Positions 5,067 through 7,510 of a stretch of DNA of 7,510 nucleotides are shown one piece after another. The notes beneath the pieces were generated by a model that was given only the letters and a program-made list of their open reading frames with translations, ran no database searches and was not told the DNA's origin. A program made the position numbers and the translations under genes. How positions within the stretch are numbered: the stretch's first letter is position 1; each line of letters starts with the position of its first letter. The stretch comes from Candidatus Bathyarchaeota archaeon (lineage in GTDB: Archaea > Thermoproteota > Bathyarchaeia > 40CM-2-53-6), in NCBI GenBank assembly GCA_005883695.1, contig VBBV01000057.1, forward strand, positions 1 through 7,510. Reading direction: 5' to 3'.

Positions 5067-6163
5067 TGTCCACGACAGTACCGTTTGAGATAGTTGTCCT
5101 AGTGGTCGTTGTTGCCCTAGGCTTCGATTTCATGAATGGGTTTCATGACGCGGCGAATTCTGTTGCTACCGTGGTTTCTACGAGAGTTCTCTCTCCCCGT
5201 GTCGCCGTGCTCTGGGCCGCGTTCTTCAATTTCGTGGCAGCCTTCGTCTTCGGAGTCAACGTCGCCTCAACCATCGGTAAGGGAACCATCGACCCGAAGA
5301 TAGTCACCGCCTGGCTCCTCCTTGCTGTTCTCACCGGTGCCATCTCTTGGGACGTCATAACATGGTGGTTTGGACTGCCCACGAGTTCGTCCCACGCATT
5401 GGTGGGCGGCCTCATCGGTGCCGGGGTCGTGAAGGGAGGGTGGGGCGTAGTCCAGATCGCTGGCGTCAGCAAGATCGCATACTTCATAGTGCTGTCTCCC
5501 GTGATTGGCTTCTTCCTCGCCATTGGCCTAGTCCTACTCACGGTGAGAATTGCCATGCGGTATTCCCGTTCCGCATCTGACCACGCGTTCCGACGGCTCC
5601 AGCTCGTATCCGCGGCCCTATACAGTCTAGGGCACGGAACGAATGATGCGCAGAAGACGATGGGGATTATAGCGGCCCTCCTTTTCGCGCAGGGACTGTT
5701 AGGTCCGACGTTCTACGTTCCATTCTACGTCATACTACTGGCGGGAACCTCGATGGGACTCGGAACCTACTTCGGGGGATGGAGAATAGTTCGCACAATG
5801 GGCATGAAGATCACAAAGTTACACCCGTTCGGAGGGTTCAGCGCCGAAACCGCGGCGGCAACAACGCTTTTCGCCACCGCATCCCTCGGAATTCCCGTCA
5901 GCACTACTCACACCATAGCCGGGGCGATCATGGGAGTCGGTTCCACCCGCAGACTCTCAGCGGTAAGATGGGGAGTGGCCCGTAGGATCGTCTACGCGTG
6001 GATCCTCACGATTCCCGCTGATGACCAGGACAATGGGACGCACACATGTTCAGAGACTTGCAAGTTCACGGGCAAACCCGCTCATCATGGAGGAAAATGT
6101 TGCAAATCGGAGTGTTCCCAGTGGGGCTCAAGTGCTATGGTTTCTCTGTTATGGCGGATATAG
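5066..6163 (+). CDS. Pit-family inorganic phosphate permease with altered C-terminus
   Basis: This 365-residue inner-membrane protein belongs to the PiT family, which imports metal-phosphate or phosphate with protons or sodium. The two inverted family repeats are clear: DFMNGFHDAANSVATVVSTR (21-40) and LGHGTNDAQKTMGIIAALLF (188-207). Each is followed by its serine-rich partner, LPTSSSHALVGG (104-115) and IPVSTTHTIAGAIMGVGSTRR (276-296). The end YAWILTIPA (310-318) is where the family's last helix should start, usually with SALI. Instead there is a 47-residue polar tail with a Cys/His cluster (C328, C332, H340, H341, C345, C346, C350); the first 318 residues contain no cysteine. The last membrane segment therefore seems lost. 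The ATG overlaps the stop of the shifted DUF47 frame and lies 19 nt after DUF47's probable original stop. The gene is convergent with vapC. Confidence 0.9.
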   Translation: MSTTVPFEIVVLVVVVALGFDFMNGFHDAANSVATVVSTRVLSPRVAVLWAAFFNFVAAFVFGVNVASTIGKGTIDPKIVTAWLLLAVLTGAISWDVITWWFGLPTSSSHALVGGLIGAGVVKGGWGVVQIAGVSKIAYFIVLSPVIGFFLAIGLVLLTVRIAMRYSRSASDHAFRRLQLVSAALYSLGHGTNDAQKTMGIIAALLFAQGLLGPTFYVPFYVILLAGTSMGLGTYFGGWRIVRTMGMKITKLHPFGGFSAETAAATTLFATASLGIPVSTTHTIAGAIMGVGSTRRLSAVRWGVARRIVYAWILTIPADDQDNGTHTCSETCKFTGKPAHHGGKCCKSECSQWGSSAMVSLLWRI

Positions 6164-6184
6164 CCGGATGATCATCTTGTTCGG

Positions 6185-6571
6185 TTACCACTCTGTCTGA
6201 ACAACGGCCTCGATGGCCCTGTCGGTTGTCACAACGACTGAGTTCGTTTCCAGCGCAATGGATGAGATTAGAGAGTCGAAGTAGTCCATCCCTTGCCTCT
6301 GAAGTTCCACAGCTGAATATATGGACGAGATGGAGTGTGCGATGATCTTCGATCTTGGAATCCTACTTTCGAGGGCACGCCAGGATAATTCTCTCTCAGA
6401 ATCTTCGTATCCTCTCATCTTCATGACAAGGTCGGCCTCGACGAGAGAGATCATCGGGACAAAGATGTCATTATGAGAGACGACTTGGGCAATATGTTCT
6501 GTGGAGCGTTTGTGGGTTCGATCCTTGGGGTTGAGGCAGCCGATCAAGGCAACTGTATCTAGGAGTTTCAT
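6185..6571 (-). CDS. vapC: VapC-type PIN-domain toxin
   Basis: This 128-residue PIN-domain ribonuclease is the probable toxin of a VapBC pair. Metal-binding acidic residues are in the usual places: D5 in MKLLDTVAL, E45 in ISLVEADL, D96 and D99 in MDYFDSLISSIAL, and D117 in VVTTDRAI. Family members cut RNA, often tRNA or rRNA, when released from the antitoxin. The target here is unknown. The length is standard for VapC. Its ATG overlaps the TGA of the antitoxin gene (ATGA at 6571-6568), indicating translational coupling and co-transcription. It is convergent with the Pit gene, with 21 bp between stops and no visible terminator. All active-site positions are intact, so it is probably functional. 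Confidence 0.88.
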   Translation of the reverse strand: MKLLDTVALIGCLNPKDRTHKRSTEHIAQVVSHNDIFVPMISLVEADLVMKMRGYEDSERELSWRALESRIPRSKIIAHSISSIYSAVELQRQGMDYFDSLISSIALETNSVVVTTDRAIEAVVQTEW

Positions 6572-6816
6572 TTTTTCTTCATTGATCTTCGAACGTATGC
6601 TGCGGCCTCATGATCAGCCTCATCCCACCCTGCAAGCTTCCTTGACCCGATCTGTTGGGCCCTAGCCATCAGAACACTCGTATCCAAGAGTTCTACCCTG
6701 CCGATACCTGTTGCCCTCACGACAAGTCTGTGGTTAACATCGATACCTGCTTCAAGCCTAATCTTCTTCGGTAGTACGAGTCTGCCCTTGCTATCCACCG
6801 AAACAGTCTCGTTCAT
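6568..6816 (-). CDS. vapB: AbrB-type VapB antitoxin
   Basis: This 82-residue antitoxin has a SpoVT/AbrB swapped-hairpin domain at about residues 1-46 (MNETVSVDSKGRLVLPKKIR, then LEAGIDVNHRLVV). This domain binds DNA as a dimer. Residues 47-82 form a charged helical tail expected to wrap VapC and block its active site. It overlaps vapC by 4 bp. The ATG at 6816 has no Shine-Dalgarno sequence, but a CTTAAG box lies about 27 bp upstream, inside the first TCCCAC/GGTGGGA dyad. That placement suggests autorepression by VapB or VapBC, as is usual for such modules. Confidence 0.85.
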   Translation of the reverse strand: MNETVSVDSKGRLVLPKKIRLEAGIDVNHRLVVRATGIGRVELLDTSVLMARAQQIGSRKLAGWDEADHEAAAYVRRSMKKK

Positions 6817-6832
6817 GAGGTCTCTTTCGCGC

Positions 6833-6856
6833 TCCCACTACTTAAGCGTGGTGGGA
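6833..6856. promoter_or_regulatory. vapBC operator dyad 1 (encloses the promoter box)
   Basis: TCCCACTAC (6833-6841) and GTGGTGGGA (6848-6856) are 9-bp arms with one mismatch and a 6-bp spacer. The CTTAAG at 6841-6846, about 27 bp from the vapB ATG, could be the TATA element and lies inside the dyad. A dimer bound here would block TBP/TFB. The partner site lies exactly 49 bp away at 6882-6905. Confidence 0.55.
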
Positions 6857-6881
6857 CAAAAACACTTCTTTTAGGTATAAT

Positions 6882-6905
6882 TCCCACCAGCACGCAAAGG
6901 TGGGA
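6882..6905. promoter_or_regulatory. vapBC operator dyad 2
   Basis: TCCCACC (6882-6888) and GGTGGGA (6899-6905) are perfect 7-bp arms with a 10-bp spacer. Both arms sit 49 bp from the matching arms of dyad 1 (6833 and 6850). The preceding AATTATACC on the minus strand (about 6882-6874) is an alternative TATA element and also touches this dyad. Confidence 0.5.
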
Positions 6906-6925
6906 TTCAGTACCGAATTTGCCGG

Positions 6926-6941
6926 ATAGGTCTGTAGGCAA
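6926..6941. repeat. Degenerate copy of the RHH-side operator
   Basis: ATAGGTCTGTAGGCAA matches 6975-6990 at 14 of 16 positions, 49 bp away. Only the right arm (GGCAACC) keeps the operator half-site; the left arm has decayed from GGTTTGC to GGTCTGT. Confidence 0.45.
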
Positions 6942-6976
6942 CCATGCCCAGCACGACGACAGGGATCAGAGCCTAT

Positions 6977-6994
6977 AGGTTTGCAGGCAAACCT
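6977..6994. promoter_or_regulatory. Perfect palindrome AGGTTTGC-AG-GCAAACCT
   Basis: Eight-base arms with a 2-bp centre. The half-site GGTTTGC is nearly the same as GGTTTAC at 7085-7102, right before the RHH antitoxin gene, with left arms 107 bp apart. It is a good candidate for an upstream auxiliary operator of that antitoxin. Confidence 0.55.
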
Positions 6995-7024
6995 TGTCAA
7001 GTCACATGGAGATGGTATTCTGAC

Positions 7025-7069
7025 CGGGACCAATCACTGTTGGGGGGCCGTCCGTCTTGCGGGGTCCCG
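7025..7069. repeat. Spaced inverted repeat CGGGACC/GGTCCCG
   Basis: Seven-base arms at 7025-7031 and 7063-7069 enclose 31 bp with a G6 run. A tighter dyad GCGGG-GT-CCCGC (7059-7070) overlaps the right arm. It lies just upstream of the RHH promoter. It may be chance in a G/C-rich patch or a structured region. Confidence 0.25.
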
Positions 7070-7084
7070 CTAGATTGAAATAAC

Positions 7085-7102
7085 GGTTTACAATGGTAAA
7101 CC
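7085..7102. promoter_or_regulatory. RHH antitoxin operator GGTTTAC-AATG-GTAAACC
   Basis: Perfect 7-bp arms with a 4-bp centre end 15 bp before the antitoxin ATG. The site lies between a possible TATA element (TTGAAATA, about 7075-7082) and the Shine-Dalgarno sequence, so a bound RHH dimer would block transcription. Autorepression through a palindrome at the promoter is the rule for RHH antitoxins. Confidence 0.65.
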
Positions 7103-7106
7103 AGTT

Positions 7107-7111
7107 GAGGT
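7107..7111 (+). promoter_or_regulatory. Ribosome binding site of the RHH antitoxin
   Basis: GAGGT lies 6 nt before ATG 7118. It fixes the start and implies a leadered mRNA, unlike the leaderless-type promoters elsewhere in the window. Confidence 0.5.
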
Positions 7112-7117
7112 CGTATT

Positions 7118-7369
7118 ATGACAGAGGTAACCGTAGCGACTAAGATAAGTTCCGGGGAGTTGAAGCTCATAGACGCCCTAGTTCGCCGGAGAGGCCTGCT
7201 CAACCGTAGCGACCTTGTCAGGGAGGCCATCAGGCTCTATCTTAGCCTGTCAAGCCTTGAAACTGAGGCCCGACTCAGGATGCTTCGTCTTATCAATGAG
7301 AGTGTAGGAGTCTCTGGGAAGACCGCGGCTCAGCTAGTTGAGGAGGCTCGAAGAGAGGAAGACGCTTGA
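7118..7369 (+). CDS. Ribbon-helix-helix (CopG/ParD-like) antitoxin
   Basis: This 83-residue protein has a classical N-terminal RHH domain: a strand EVTVATKIS (3-11), helix A GELKLIDALVRRR (13-25), the turn GLLNRSDLVREAIRLYL (26-42) containing the conserved S-x-L-V-R-E-A-I pattern, and helix B. RHH dimers insert the paired strands into the DNA major groove. The remaining 40 residues are charged and helical and should bind the toxin encoded directly downstream. The stop TGA (7367-7369) overlaps the TTG start of the PIN gene at 7366. The palindrome at 7085-7102 in front of the gene is its likely own operator. Confidence 0.85.
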   Translation: MTEVTVATKISSGELKLIDALVRRRGLLNRSDLVREAIRLYLSLSSLETEARLRMLRLINESVGVSGKTAAQLVEEARREEDA

Positions 7370-7510
7370 GAATCTACTTAGAGCCCAGTACACTGGTCAA
7401 GCTCTTCAAAGCCGAGGCTGGCAGCGACCAGATGATTCGACTAGTCAGTATTCTTGACAAGAACCCCAAATGGTATGGCACCTCGTCGAGATGGAGCCTT
7501 TTAGAGGTGG
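7366..7510 (+). CDS. PIN-domain toxin, N-terminal part (runs off right edge)
   Basis: Forty-eight codons are visible from a TTG that overlaps the antitoxin stop (TTGA). AGAGG at 7354-7358, 7 nt upstream, supports this start. The protein begins MRIYLEPSTLVKLFKAEAG and reaches SSRWSLLEV, matching the first strand-helix of a PIN domain and the region of its second acidic residue (E47). The first catalytic residue is normally Asp (YLDTS); here it is Glu at position 6. Related PIN proteins with YLEPS occur, as far as I recall, so this may be a subfamily trait. Together with the RHH gene it forms a second toxin-antitoxin module, divergent from vapBC. The rest of the active site lies outside the window. 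Confidence 0.75.
   Translation, partial: MRIYLEPSTLVKLFKAEAGSDQMIRLVSILDKNPKWYGTSSRWSLLEV

Noticed and set aside
5143..5556. Minus-strand open frame of 137 codons opposite the Pit gene
   Set aside because: It overlaps the conserved Pit signature, and its Thr/Pro/Ala-rich composition is typical of an antisense shadow.
6021..6200. Separate 59-codon gene in the +1 frame beyond the Pit junction (MTRTMGRTHVQ...)
   Set aside because: No ribosome site, no recognisable family, and it overlaps the vapC 3' end; nothing supports it over the in-frame Pit tail.
6872..7020. CRISPR-like array
   Set aside because: The roughly 50-bp units are degenerate, with no constant repeat and unique spacer structure, and no cas genes are nearby.
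6842..7230. Minus-strand frames of 63 and 77 codons between the two toxin-antitoxin modules
   Set aside because: They cover the operator dyads and the antisense of the RHH gene; the palindromes explain this region better than coding.

Overview
The window looks archaeal and accessory-rich, probably from the Thermoproteota (Thaumarchaeota/Bathyarchaeota side). The reasons are a PhoU protein fused to an N-terminal SpoVT/AbrB domain, A/T-rich TATA-like boxes about 26-29 bp upstream of several start codons (leaderless-type promoters), heavy AGG/AGA arginine codon use, and two adjacent PIN-domain toxin-antitoxin modules. The lineage is an inference; no rRNA or other marker gene is present.

Layout, left to right. 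(1) 1-189, minus: start of a CBS-domain protein that runs off the left edge. (2) 235-1686, minus: a 14-helix DHA2-type MFS drug exporter. (3) 1687-1923: a non-coding divergent promoter region with small dyads and copy A of a 30-bp repeat. (4) 1924-2766, plus: a luciferase-like, probably F420-dependent, oxidoreductase. (5) 2767-2917: a convergent spacer with copy B of the repeat and a T6 terminator for the next gene. (6) 2918-3958, minus: AbrB-PhoU phosphate regulator. (7) 3959-4475: divergent promoter region with a doubtful small ORF and a dyad. (8) 4476-6163, plus: a two-gene phosphate-uptake operon, a DUF47 PhoU-like accessory protein followed by a Pit-family phosphate permease. (9) 6185-6816, minus: vapBC with an AbrB-type antitoxin. 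(10) 6817-7117: a divergent regulatory region packed with dyads. (11) 7118-7510, plus: a ribbon-helix-helix antitoxin and the start of a PIN toxin that runs off the right edge.

Genes (6)-(8) form a phosphate unit: a low-affinity Pit permease, its usual DUF47 partner, and a divergently transcribed PhoU-type regulator. Both operon genes have abnormal 3' ends. DUF47 has apparently lost about 19 codons out of frame, because the family's typical C-terminal segment is readable in the +1 frame. Pit loses its last helix and gains an in-frame Cys/His-rich tail. This is either a decaying locus, an assembly problem, or a real remodelling.

The most interesting non-coding structure is 6833-7102. Two TCCCAC/GGTGGGA dyads exactly 49 bp apart lie at the vapBC promoter, and two perfect GGTTTRC/GYAAACC palindromes plus one degenerate copy lie on the RHH-PIN side. 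They read as two interleaved sets of autoregulatory operators.
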